A stretch of 49,422 nucleotides of DNA from Planctomycetaceae bacterium (GTDB lineage Bacteria; Planctomycetota; Planctomycetia; Planctomycetales; Planctomycetaceae), in NCBI GenBank assembly GCA_018699955.1, contig JABISG010000045.1, positions 1-49,422 on the forward strand, given 5' to 3'. This document shows, in pieces, positions 7,652-15,364 of this stretch. Numbering within the stretch: position 1 is the first letter of the stretch; every line of letters starts with the position of its first letter. The position numbers and the translations under genes are program-made. Below the pieces are notes generated by a model. The model searched no databases. It was not told the DNA's origin and was given only the letters and a program-made list of their open reading frames with translations.

Positions 7652-9487
7652 ATGAACGGTTGGACCGGGAAATTGTTGCGGGTAAACCTGACTGAAGGAA
7701 CCTGCGAAGTTGAGGCAATTCGTGAAGATTGGGCTCGCGAATACGTGGGTGGGCGTGGGCTGGCCGATCGCTATTTGTATGAAGAGATGGATCCGTCGGT
7801 CGATCCGCTTTCGCCGGAGAACAAGCTGATCTTCGCCACCGGCCCGCTGACCGGAACACCCGTGCCGTGCGGATCGCGGTACATGGTGGTGACCAAGGGC
7901 GCGCTGACCGGTGCGATTACCACGTCGAACTCCGGCGGGTTCTGGGGGCCGGAACTGAAGTTCGCCGGCTACGACATGATCATCCTTGAAGGAGCCGCCC
8001 CCAAACCGTGCTACCTGTTCATCAACGACGACCACGTCGAAATTCGCGATGCCAGCCACTTGTGGGGCAAATGGGTCGGCGAAACCGAAGACGGCTTGAG
8101 ACGGGAGACTGGGCTGCCGGGCTTGCGAGTTGCCTGCATTGGGCCGGCGGGCGAAAACCTGGTTAAATTCGCCTGCATTATGAATGACAAACACCGTGCT
8201 GCCGGCCGTAGTGGTGTGGGTACGGTGATGGGGTCGAAAAACCTCAAGGCCATCGCTGTCCGTGGCACCGGAGGCGTCAACGTTGCCGACGGCAAAGCGT
8301 TCATGCAGGCCGTCTGGAACATGCGATCGGTGATGGGCGAAAATCCCGGCAGCAAGGCCTTCAGCGATTTCGGAACGGCCGCCACCATCGACATGACACA
8401 ATCGTTCGGCGGACTCCCGACACGAAACTTTCAGGAAGGCCAATTCGTCGATTACGAGAAACTCAACGGCGTCGCGGTCCGCGATACCCGCATGGTGACG
8501 AACAAAGCCTGTTTCGCCTGCACGCTGGCTTGCGGTCGCGTTTGCGTGCTGGGCGAACATTCGGATAAGTTTCTCGTCAACACGCACCCGCGCAACTGGA
8601 GTACCGCCGGCGAAGGTCCCGAGTACGAAGCGGCCTGGGCGTTGGGAGCCGACACCTGTGTGGGTGATTTGGATGCGGTCCTCAAAGCCAACTGGCTCTG
8701 CAACGATTTGGGCATGGATCCAATCTCGATGGGTTCCACTCTTTCTTCTGCGATGGAATTGTACGAGCGCGGCATCGTCACCGACGACGATGTCGAATTG
8801 CCGCTGAACTTCGGCTCGGCCGAGGCGTTGGTCCGCATGACGGAAGCCACCGCGTTTCGCGAAGGCTTCGGCGATGACCTGGCCGAGGGGGCCAAGCGGA
8901 TGGGCGACAAGTTCCAGCATCCGGAAGTATTCATGGGAGTGAAGGGTCAAGAGTTTCCGGCATACGATCCACGCGGCTTCCAGGGAATGGGAGTGGCCTA
9001 CGCCACCTGCAATCGCGGCGCATGCCATTTGCGGGCCTGGTCGCCCGCTTTGGAAACGTCGGGAGACGTCGATCCGCACGTCCCCGAAGGTAAGAGCGAA
9101 TGGGTCGTCGCCGAGCAACACAAATCGACCGCACACGATGCGACCGGTTTGTGCCTGTTCACCGGGTTTGCCGGCGGCAGCCTGGAAGCGTTCGTTCCCT
9201 GCACCGCAGCTGCCACCGGCATCGATTTCACCGTCGATGACTTCATCAAGATCGGCGAACGGACCTGGAATCTCGAACGGCTGTGGAATCTGAAAGCCGG
9301 CCTCACCAAAGCCGACGACACGCTTCCCAAACGCCTACTCAACGAAGGACACAAGTCGGGTCCAGCGGCCGGCGTGACCGTGCAACTCGACAAGATGCTC
9401 CCCGTCTACTACTCCGAACGCGGCTGGGACGATGAAGGCGTGCCGACGAAAGAGAAACTGGAAGAACTGGGGTTGGCTGCGCTGTAG
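7652..9487 (+). CDS. Aldehyde:ferredoxin oxidoreductase, tungsten-bispterin catalytic subunit
   Basis: Converts aldehydes to carboxylic acids, or acids back to aldehydes at low potential, at a tungsten bis-pterin centre. It is 611 residues, the normal family length (about 600). The [4Fe-4S] ligands C287-x2-C290-x3-C294 are followed far downstream by C501 in DATGLCLF, which is also a pterin-binding loop. This matches the 288/291/295/494 pattern of the Pyrococcus furiosus enzyme. EGPEYEA (321-327) and GACHLRAW (457-464, H459) correspond to the catalytic Glu and His regions. The N-terminal domain shows the usual GGRGLADRYLY and GSRYMVVTKGALTGAITTSNSGG. It is 100 bp after the ferredoxin gene and 77 bp before the FAD oxidoreductase gene. 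Whether tungsten or molybdenum is used in vivo cannot be read here; tungsten is the rule for the family. Confidence 0.95.
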   Translation: MNGWTGKLLRVNLTEGTCEVEAIREDWAREYVGGRGLADRYLYEEMDPSVDPLSPENKLIFATGPLTGTPVPCGSRYMVVTKGALTGAITTSNSGGFWGPELKFAGYDMIILEGAAPKPCYLFINDDHVEIRDASHLWGKWVGETEDGLRRETGLPGLRVACIGPAGENLVKFACIMNDKHRAAGRSGVGTVMGSKNLKAIAVRGTGGVNVADGKAFMQAVWNMRSVMGENPGSKAFSDFGTAATIDMTQSFGGLPTRNFQEGQFVDYEKLNGVAVRDTRMVTNKACFACTLACGRVCVLGEHSDKFLVNTHPRNWSTAGEGPEYEAAWALGADTCVGDLDAVLKANWLCNDLGMDPISMGSTLSSAMELYERGIVTDDDVELPLNFGSAEALVRMTEATAFREGFGDDLAEGAKRMGDKFQHPEVFMGVKGQEFPAYDPRGFQGMGVAYATCNRGACHLRAWSPALETSGDVDPHVPEGKSEWVVAEQHKSTAHDATGLCLFTGFAGGSLEAFVPCTAAATGIDFTVDDFIKIGERTWNLERLWNLKAGLTKADDTLPKRLLNEGHKSGPAAGVTVQLDKMLPVYYSERGWDDEGVPTKEKLEELGLAAL

Positions 9488-9564
9488 CGATGGCCATTGT
9501 AGATTATTGATCGTCAAGCGGGTGTATTGAACTCTCGCGGCTGCGCAACAAACGGAAGCTATTC

Positions 9565-10953
9565 ATGACCAAACACATCATCATCGGCGGTGGCCCGGTT
9601 GCCACAAACGCCATCGAAACCATTCGTCAGTTCGAAGACGGACAGTCGCAGATCACTCTCGTCTGCGATGAACCGGCGCATTCGCGGATGGCGTTGCCCT
9701 ACTGGCTGAGCGGGCAAATCCCTCGCGAGCAAACGCATACGGCCGACGACGCCTCGTTCCAGAAGCAGGGCGTTGAGGCCCGTATTGGCACACGCGCGAC
9801 ATCAATCGATCCCGCTGCCGGTTCGGTCACCCTTGCCGACGGCGATGTCTTGAACTACGACAAGCTGCTCATCGCCACGGGGTCTTCGCCACTTAAGCTC
9901 GACATTCCCGGCACCGATCTCCCCGGCGTACAAACATTGTGGTCATTGGCCGACACCGAAGCACTGCTCGCTTCCGCAGGGACGTCGGCCAATCCGCGGG
10001 TCGTGATGATCGGGGCCGGCTTCATCGGCCTGATTATGCTCAACGCGATGCACAAACGCGGTTGGCAGTTGACTGTTGTCGAACGTGAATCGCACGTGCT
10101 GCCGCGAATGCTCGACACCGACTCGGCAGCGATCGTCGGGAGTTGGCTCGGTTCAAAAGGGGTCGCCGTACACAGTGGTACAACCGTCACGGCAATCACA
10201 GCAGCCGCCGATGGCTCGAAGTCGGTTGAATTGGCCGACGGAACCAAACTCGCAGCCGATGTGGTGATCGTTGCCGCCGGTATCAAGACCAATGTTGAGT
10301 TGGTGGACGACACGGGCATCGACACCGACAGGGGCATTCTGGTCGATGACCGCATGCAGACAAACCTCCCCAACATTTACGCGGGCGGCGATGTCGCACA
10401 AGGCCCGAGTTTGTTCGGCGGGCAGGAGATCCACTCGATTCAACCGACTGCAGTCGATCACGGTCGCATCGCCGGGGCCAACATGGCGGGGCACGACGTG
10501 CAATATCCCGGCAGCCTGTCGATGAATGTCCTTGACGTTTGCGGCATACAGAATGCCAGCTTTGGAAACTGGGCCGATACCTCGGCAGAAGCGATGACAA
10601 TTTGCAGTCCCGAGGGCCACGTCTATCGAAAGCTGATGTGGTCTGGCGATGAAATCACCGGTGCAATTTTCGTGGGCCGCGCAAACGACGTCGGCATGCT
10701 GACCGACGTCGGCATGCTCAAGGGGATCATGCAAACGCGAACTTCACTCGGGCAGTGGAAAGATTTCCTCGCCGAGAATCCGTTCGACATTCGCCGACCG
10801 TATATCGCCACCGGTGTTGCGAAGAAACTGGCAGCAACGACTCTGCTCGGCCGCCCCGCACAACCGCGCAGTTACCGCTACGAAGGCACGCCGGCGCAAG
10901 CCACGGTCGGAACGTCACACGGCGTTTACGTCGATGCGAAAAACAATTCGTAG
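9565..10953 (+). CDS. FAD/NAD(P)-dependent pyridine-nucleotide oxidoreductase of the AOR operon
   Basis: A 462-residue two-dinucleotide-fold flavoprotein. The FAD-binding start is IIIGGGPVATNA (5-16), the LLIATGSSP turn is near 101-109, and the NAD(P)-binding glycine motif is VVMIGAGFIG (146-155). The second FAD contact is IYAGGDVA (271-278). This is the fold of NADH:ferredoxin, nitrite-reductase-type and rubredoxin reductases. In the operon it most likely passes electrons between the four-cluster ferredoxin and NAD(P), as AorC does in the AOR complex of Aromatoleum. There is no CxxC redox-active disulfide of the glutathione-reductase type. After residue 440 the tail (YRYEGTPAQATVGTSHG) has no obvious domain. 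The MoaD-like gene starts 101 bp downstream on the same strand. Confidence 0.9.
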   Translation: MTKHIIIGGGPVATNAIETIRQFEDGQSQITLVCDEPAHSRMALPYWLSGQIPREQTHTADDASFQKQGVEARIGTRATSIDPAAGSVTLADGDVLNYDKLLIATGSSPLKLDIPGTDLPGVQTLWSLADTEALLASAGTSANPRVVMIGAGFIGLIMLNAMHKRGWQLTVVERESHVLPRMLDTDSAAIVGSWLGSKGVAVHSGTTVTAITAAADGSKSVELADGTKLAADVVIVAAGIKTNVELVDDTGIDTDRGILVDDRMQTNLPNIYAGGDVAQGPSLFGGQEIHSIQPTAVDHGRIAGANMAGHDVQYPGSLSMNVLDVCGIQNASFGNWADTSAEAMTICSPEGHVYRKLMWSGDEITGAIFVGRANDVGMLTDVGMLKGIMQTRTSLGQWKDFLAENPFDIRRPYIATGVAKKLAATTLLGRPAQPRSYRYEGTPAQATVGTSHGVYVDAKNNS

Positions 10954-11054
10954 TTGCGAATTGCGAGCGGCAACACGGATGCAGGCTGTTGACTGCTCGA
11001 ATGTCACAGCCGACGAAGCCATGTCTTGGCGTAGACCAAAGTGTCGAGGAAATC

Positions 11055-11282
11055 ATGCAGATCCGTGTCAATTTGATGGGCGGCCTTAAATCGCAATCAC
11101 CAGAGAACAACACCCTCGATCTTCCCGAGGGATCGACGATTGACGATTTGCTCGCGGCACTCGATGTCGATCCCGCGTTCGTGCAAACGGTTATGGTCAA
11201 CAGCAAACCGCAGAAAGACCGCTCGCGGGTGATCTTCGTTGACGACGAACTGACGCTGTTGCCCCCCGTCGGTGGCGGTTAG
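11055..11282 (+). CDS. MoaD/ThiS-like ubiquitin-fold sulfur carrier of the AOR operon
   Basis: A 75-residue protein with the beta-grasp layout: MQIRVNLMG, then LDLPEGSTIDDLLAAL near 21-36, then VIFVDDELTLLPPVGGG. The Gly-Gly end is where MoaD-type carriers are adenylated and then thiocarboxylated to deliver sulfur during molybdopterin synthesis. The ATG at 11055 has GAGGA at 11046-11050; the open frame upstream shows no family similarity. Because it sits directly after the AOR genes it is probably dedicated to making the tungsten-pterin cofactor for this enzyme. A MoaD-like gene is also part of the Aromatoleum aor operon. No MoaE, MoeB or ThiF partner is encoded in the window, so those must come from elsewhere in the genome. 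Confidence 0.87.
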   Translation: MQIRVNLMGGLKSQSPENNTLDLPEGSTIDDLLAALDVDPAFVQTVMVNSKPQKDRSRVIFVDDELTLLPPVGGG

Positions 11283-11540
11283 CCACGCATCGTTTTGCAG
11301 CCATTGCATCGCTGCGCAGTCGGTGATCGCGTTTTGACTCTCAACCCTTTTTGCGAACATCAGCAGCGTTTGAGATCGCAGAAACCGAGTTTGTCAAGTC
11401 ACCAATTTCATAAACATGCGACATGAAAACTTGGCAAACATTCCTGCTTGCTCTTCTGCGCCGTGTGAGTCACAATGGTCGCGCGTTCGAACTTTATTCC
11501 CAAAGTCATATCGACTTCAAAAGAAATATGAGGCAGAGTA

Positions 11541-11729
11541 ATGCTGGAACTGACCCGTCAAGTGAACGAAGGCTTGGTGATTGGAGAAGACATTCACGTG
11601 ACGGTGTTGGATATTCGAGCGGACCATGTGCGGTTGGCAATTTCATCGCCAAACGATCAACCGTCCTACTGGGAAGAGACTCTCTTCTGGGAACCGGCTG
11701 AGGCGACACGCGAAATGCAGTTGAATTAA
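11541..11729 (+). CDS. csrA: CsrA-family RNA-binding protein, divergent at the RNA contact
   Basis: A 62-residue protein, full length for CsrA, whose dimer binds GGA-containing hairpins in mRNA leaders. It begins MLELTRQ, keeping the L4-T5-R6 RNA-contact strand, followed by VIGEDIHVTVLDI and HVRLAISSP. In the second RNA-binding strand the usual V-H-R-E-E becomes S-Y-W-E-E. The arginine at position 44, critical in the E. coli protein, is therefore Trp here, with E45-E46 retained. GAGG at 11530-11533 supports the ATG at 11541. It lies 258 bp after the MoaD-like gene and ends 50 bp before a convergent gene. It could be a variant paralogue with altered RNA specificity, or a translational regulator in which other residues compensate. 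Family assignment is firm; function is open. Confidence 0.88.
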   Translation: MLELTRQVNEGLVIGEDIHVTVLDIRADHVRLAISSPNDQPSYWEETLFWEPAEATREMQLN

Positions 11730-11737
11730 CAACTCGC

Positions 11738-11753
11738 ATTCGCGCGAGCGAAT
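11738..11753. terminator. Short stem-loop between convergent genes
   Basis: ATTCGC (11738-11743) and GCGAAT (11748-11753) flank a GCGA tetraloop in the 50-bp gap between csrA and the convergent secreted-protein gene. There is no T-run, so termination activity is uncertain. Confidence 0.3.
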
Positions 11754-11779
11754 AGCGCTCCTGCCCAGAGACAACGGCA

Positions 11780-12655
11780 CTATTTCTGTGCCGGTTTCTT
11801 GTTCGCAGTGACGCGTTTGGCGTGGAAGCCGAATTTTCGCGAGGCAAGCGTCGCGGTCCCTGCGATGGCCGATTTGTCTTTCGTCCACAGGTAGCCGTCG
11901 ATGGTTTGCTCGGCGTTGTCGAGATGAATGACGAGACGAATTCGGTGCGGCGGTAACGACACGCGGCCCGTAATCGGATAAGTGCTTTTCGAGTCGGCCG
12001 ACGTCAACGTTCCCTGCACGCGTCCCCCTTCTCCCACGCTGAGTTGCCACTGGCCGCGCCACCTGCCGTCAACATCGACGACCCACATCCCCTCAAAATC
12101 GCGGGCGCGAACTCCCGCATGATCGTTCGGGTCGTATTTGTCAGTCTTTTCTTCGGCGGGAAGTTGCGAGCCGTCGAGGGCGTACAATTCGGATTTCTCG
12201 CGCGGGCGGAGCGCTGCCTTTTTGGAAAAGTTGACGTCGTCGCCTAGCCCCGCGGGAACAACCTGACCAAGATCGAAATCGAAGCCGAACCCGGCAAACA
12301 ATATCACCTTCTTGCCGACGGCTGTGGTGACGTTGTTGCGATCTCCCCGGTATGTGACAAACCGATCGATCAGCAGCACTGGGATCGGTCGGTCCGGACC
12401 TTTGACAAATCCCCAACTGATGAGCGCCTTAGCCCAGTTATCCTTGTCTGTTTTCACCACCACACATGCCCCGTCAATGTTGTCACCAATCGACCGCAAA
12501 CGCGCCGCTTGATCCATCGACACTTCTTTGAGCGGCTTCGCATCCCGCGTCGCCTGTTTGAGCCAATAAGCCGTATGACGATCGAAGGCGTCGTCGCCTT
12601 GCGCAAATTGTGACAAGAACATCAACAGACAGGTTGCCAATAGTGCGATTTTCAT
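11780..12655 (-). CDS. Secreted protein of unknown function
   Basis: A 291-residue protein with a clear Sec signal peptide (MKIALLATCLLMFLSQFAQG, cleavage near residue 20). I recognise no named domain. The middle (about 35-170) contains VVVKTDKDNWAKALISWGFVKGPDRPIPVLLIDRFVTYRG and an FAGFGFDFDLGQVVPAGLGDD segment. Residues 185-285 look beta-rich: MWVVDVDGRWRGQWQLSVGEGGRVQGTLTS, then ITGRVSLPPHRIRLVIHL. Such a W-G-x-W, G-x-(V/L)-x-G-T pattern is typical of small exported beta-sandwich or barrel domains in planctomycetes. The C-terminus is Lys-rich. GGAG before the ATG on the minus strand supports the start. It is convergent with csrA and divergent from the patatin fusion gene. No function is proposed. 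Confidence 0.8.
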   Translation of the reverse strand: MKIALLATCLLMFLSQFAQGDDAFDRHTAYWLKQATRDAKPLKEVSMDQAARLRSIGDNIDGACVVVKTDKDNWAKALISWGFVKGPDRPIPVLLIDRFVTYRGDRNNVTTAVGKKVILFAGFGFDFDLGQVVPAGLGDDVNFSKKAALRPREKSELYALDGSQLPAEEKTDKYDPNDHAGVRARDFEGMWVVDVDGRWRGQWQLSVGEGGRVQGTLTSADSKSTYPITGRVSLPPHRIRLVIHLDNAEQTIDGYLWTKDKSAIAGTATLASRKFGFHAKRVTANKKPAQK

Positions 12656-12694
12656 TCGTCATTCTCCAAATTGCGGTTGTTTCGCCTCTCTTCC

Positions 12695-12723
12695 GGTATA
12701 GGGGGCCGAGCGGGTAAGATCAA
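12695..12723 (-). promoter_or_regulatory. Candidate sigma-70 promoter for the secreted unknown protein
   Basis: On the minus strand TTGATC (12723-12718) and TATACC (12700-12695) are 17 bp apart, each matching four of six consensus bases. They lie 39 bp upstream of the ATG at 12655. The spacing is right and the location between divergent genes is sensible, but the match is only moderate. Confidence 0.35.
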
Positions 12724-12772
12724 GTGGCGTCGGTGGCGTCGTCAATTCTCTGTTTCGACTGCGGAAGAATGA

Positions 12773-15235
12773 ATGGCCAATTGGTTGATGACCTGCCTGC
12801 TTTGCGCTGTGGCACCGGGGGAACCGGCAGCGGCTGACACCGTCGATGTGCGAATTGGCATTGTCGCTTTCGAGGACTTTCGCGCCGAACAGAACCGCTT
12901 TTCTGCTCTGCTCGGGGAACTCTCACGTCGCGATCCCAAGCTGCGGTTTCAAATCGCCGTGGGAACTTACGGCGACGTTTTGCATTGGATTCGACGGCGA
13001 CAGGTTGATATTGCCGTCCTCTCGCCCGGCGTTTTTGCGGAACTTCTCGGTTCCCAGTTGCGCATTTCCTCGCAACAAACGTTCGAGTATTTGGCAACAG
13101 TGAATCTCCCGCCGGCTTCGTCGCCGTGGGCGGGCGAAGACCGGCGCAAGGCCGGCGTTTACGATTGGTACCGGCCGGCGTGCTTGGTTGCCGACACCTC
13201 ACCGTTGAAGTCGATTGATGATTTACGACGTCTGACAGCAAAAGGGCAGGCGGAATTTGTCTTCGTGCATCCGCTGTCCGCTTCGGGGCATCGGGCGGCG
13301 GAATTCGCGCTGCGAAAGGCGGGCATCGAAACGGCGGAATCGGTGACCCGCTACTCTTTCTCTCATAGTGAATCGATTCGGCTTCTTTCCTCGTCGCATC
13401 CGAACCGTCCGCGTGTGGCATTTGTGTTTGACGATGCGACCGCCGACAATGCCGCCTTATCGCGTTCCGTTCGCCGTCTCGACTTTCCGGAGCTCGACTC
13501 TTTGCAGATACCCAATGACGTCGTAATCGCAGTGGAAGGATTTCGGCATGCCGACCGATTTCGAGACTTGCTGCTCGATCTCGCCGACACTGAAGGCCGG
13601 CCACGGTTCGTGGCATTGACCGATTGGAAGCGACGTTACCGCCTGTTGCGCGACTGGTGGAGTGATGCCAGTTTTCGCGCGGACGACGGGGCATCGCAAC
13701 TTATCACGTTGGACGAAATTGGCCAGACGTTATTGCATCATGCGCGTTCGCAACCGCGGCCACCGCGACTGGCGTTGGTGCTTTCCGGCGGTGGGGCGAA
13801 GTGCTCGTACCAAGTGGGCGCGGTCGCAGCCCTGGAAGAGAAACTAACCGAGCTACGGAAACAGAATCCCAATAGCGGATTGGATATCGCGTTGGTGGTT
13901 GGCACATCCGGCGGCGCGATCAATTCACTGCCGATCGCGATGGGGATTTCACAGACGAAAGAAGGACGCCGAGGCTTTCGCCGCACATGGGCCGAACTCG
14001 ATCAACGCGAAATCGTCCGCCCATCGCGGATCGTGCGTGCCAACATCGGCCTTTGGTTCGCCCTTTTTCAGACGATGTGCGTGGTGTGGGTGGTGAGGCT
14101 ATTCGTACGGCAACCCGAACGGCGCGGACTGCCATTCGCGATTGTTTATACATCCTTGGCGGCGATTGAGATCATCATCGGATATGTCTCCCTTAGTCCA
14201 TGGGCCTGGTTGGGGACGAATCACTGGTGGCATCACGCATGGCTGTGGATTGGCTTCGGCGTGCGCGCGTCGGCCTGGAGTTTGTTGGGTTTGGGCGTCG
14301 CCGCCCTGCTAATGGAAGCGGTCCGCGCGAAACGCGGTCGGCACATCAGCATACCCAGTTGGTTAACATGGTCGACTCTGGCGGCCGGTTTGTTGGGGTT
14401 GCCGCTCCTTCAGATAATTACCGTGGCATCCATCGAAGAAACGCTCTCGGGCGGACAGGGCATGGAACACGCGGTGGCTGAGAAGTTCCCGCGCCTGATC
14501 GATGCGCATCTCGAACAACAAGGACAGCCGCCGCTCGACCTCGAAGGAACCGTAATGGACGCCGACCGACTGCAAGCCACCAGCCGGCAAATAGTCGAGC
14601 GGCAATTGATGCAACGCGACCTAGTGATGACCGGCTCCTGTCTATCGCAAACGAGTGACGATCTGCCTTCCGACATCTACTTCTATCTGCCGGCCGACTC
14701 TGATAGCGCGGATCCGCCGTTTGGCAACCGTGGTATCTCGCTGTTGCAGCGGCCTTCAATTCTACTCGACGTGATGCTCGGTTCCGGTTCGATCTTTCCC
14801 ATATTCCCATCGCGCCGGGTGAACGGCGTCCCGAATCCGGACGATAGCATTGAGTTGATTGACGGCGGCTTTGCACACAACAGTCCAGTCGAAGCGGCCG
14901 TGCTGTGGGGAGCCACGCACATCGTGTTGATTGAAGCAACGCCTCGCCGGCGCGTCGAGCGGACAAATTTTCTGCAGAACGCGTCGGCCTCGTTCAGTCA
15001 TCTGTACCAGCAGGCGCAACTGCTCGATGCGCGTTCGCGCGAGCGCGTCGTCGTGTTCAGTCTTGCTCCCGATCCGCCGCATATGTGCGTACTCGATTTC
15101 TCTGATAATTTGATCGCCGACAGCATCGACCGTGGCTACCACGATGCCGCTCGCACGTCGGCCGACGGTCCACCGCGTTTCAAGAAAGAACCCGGCTTGC
15201 CCGTGTTTTTGAAAGTGGTGACCGGCGCAGAGTAG
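12773..15235 (+). CDS. Periplasmic-binding-protein / patatin-like phospholipase fusion with membrane helices
   Basis: An 820-residue protein. Residues 1-21 look like a signal peptide. Residues 25-320 read like a phosphonate/phosphate-type (PhnD-like) solute-binding domain: VRIGIVAFEDFRAEQNRFSALLGEL, VDIAVLSPGVFAELL, FVFVHPLSASGHRAAEFAL, and VVIAVEGFRHADRFRDLLLDLA. A patatin domain starts at 331, with oxyanion loop LSGGGAKCSYQVGA (337-350) and nucleophile S379 in VVGTSGGAIN. The catalytic Asp is D697 in ELIDGGFAHNSP. Four hydrophobic helices (about 425-445, 453-474, 488-514, 529-553) are inserted between the Ser and Asp parts. If the signal peptide is cleaved, binding domain and active site lie on the same, outer side of the membrane. 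The expected activity is acyl-ester hydrolysis of lipids. A sodium:solute symporter follows. The architecture is unusual; the domain calls themselves are good. Confidence 0.85.
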   Translation: MANWLMTCLLCAVAPGEPAAADTVDVRIGIVAFEDFRAEQNRFSALLGELSRRDPKLRFQIAVGTYGDVLHWIRRRQVDIAVLSPGVFAELLGSQLRISSQQTFEYLATVNLPPASSPWAGEDRRKAGVYDWYRPACLVADTSPLKSIDDLRRLTAKGQAEFVFVHPLSASGHRAAEFALRKAGIETAESVTRYSFSHSESIRLLSSSHPNRPRVAFVFDDATADNAALSRSVRRLDFPELDSLQIPNDVVIAVEGFRHADRFRDLLLDLADTEGRPRFVALTDWKRRYRLLRDWWSDASFRADDGASQLITLDEIGQTLLHHARSQPRPPRLALVLSGGGAKCSYQVGAVAALEEKLTELRKQNPNSGLDIALVVGTSGGAINSLPIAMGISQTKEGRRGFRRTWAELDQREIVRPSRIVRANIGLWFALFQTMCVVWVVRLFVRQPERRGLPFAIVYTSLAAIEIIIGYVSLSPWAWLGTNHWWHHAWLWIGFGVRASAWSLLGLGVAALLMEAVRAKRGRHISIPSWLTWSTLAAGLLGLPLLQIITVASIEETLSGGQGMEHAVAEKFPRLIDAHLEQQGQPPLDLEGTVMDADRLQATSRQIVERQLMQRDLVMTGSCLSQTSDDLPSDIYFYLPADSDSADPPFGNRGISLLQRPSILLDVMLGSGSIFPIFPSRRVNGVPNPDDSIELIDGGFAHNSPVEAAVLWGATHIVLIEATPRRRVERTNFLQNASASFSHLYQQAQLLDARSRERVVVFSLAPDPPHMCVLDFSDNLIADSIDRGYHDAARTSADGPPRFKKEPGLPVFLKVVTGAE

Positions 15236-15364
15236 AGGGCGGCTCCTGTCCCCGGAGAACAGCGGAATGGCAACGTCCGCTTGCGAAGATCGCCGATCTG
15301 ATGCATGCTGGGCCACCGAAAGTTGTCGCTTTTCAAAATCATTCCTGCAAGACAAGGTGACCGG

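Noticed and set aside
7562..9136. A 524-codon open frame antisense to the AOR gene
   Set aside because: The AOR protein has all metal and pterin residues. The antisense translation shows no family similarity and has no start signal.
12720..13694. A 324-codon minus-strand frame opposite the patatin fusion
   Set aside because: Arg/Pro/Ser-rich translation without pattern; the plus-strand gene explains the region.
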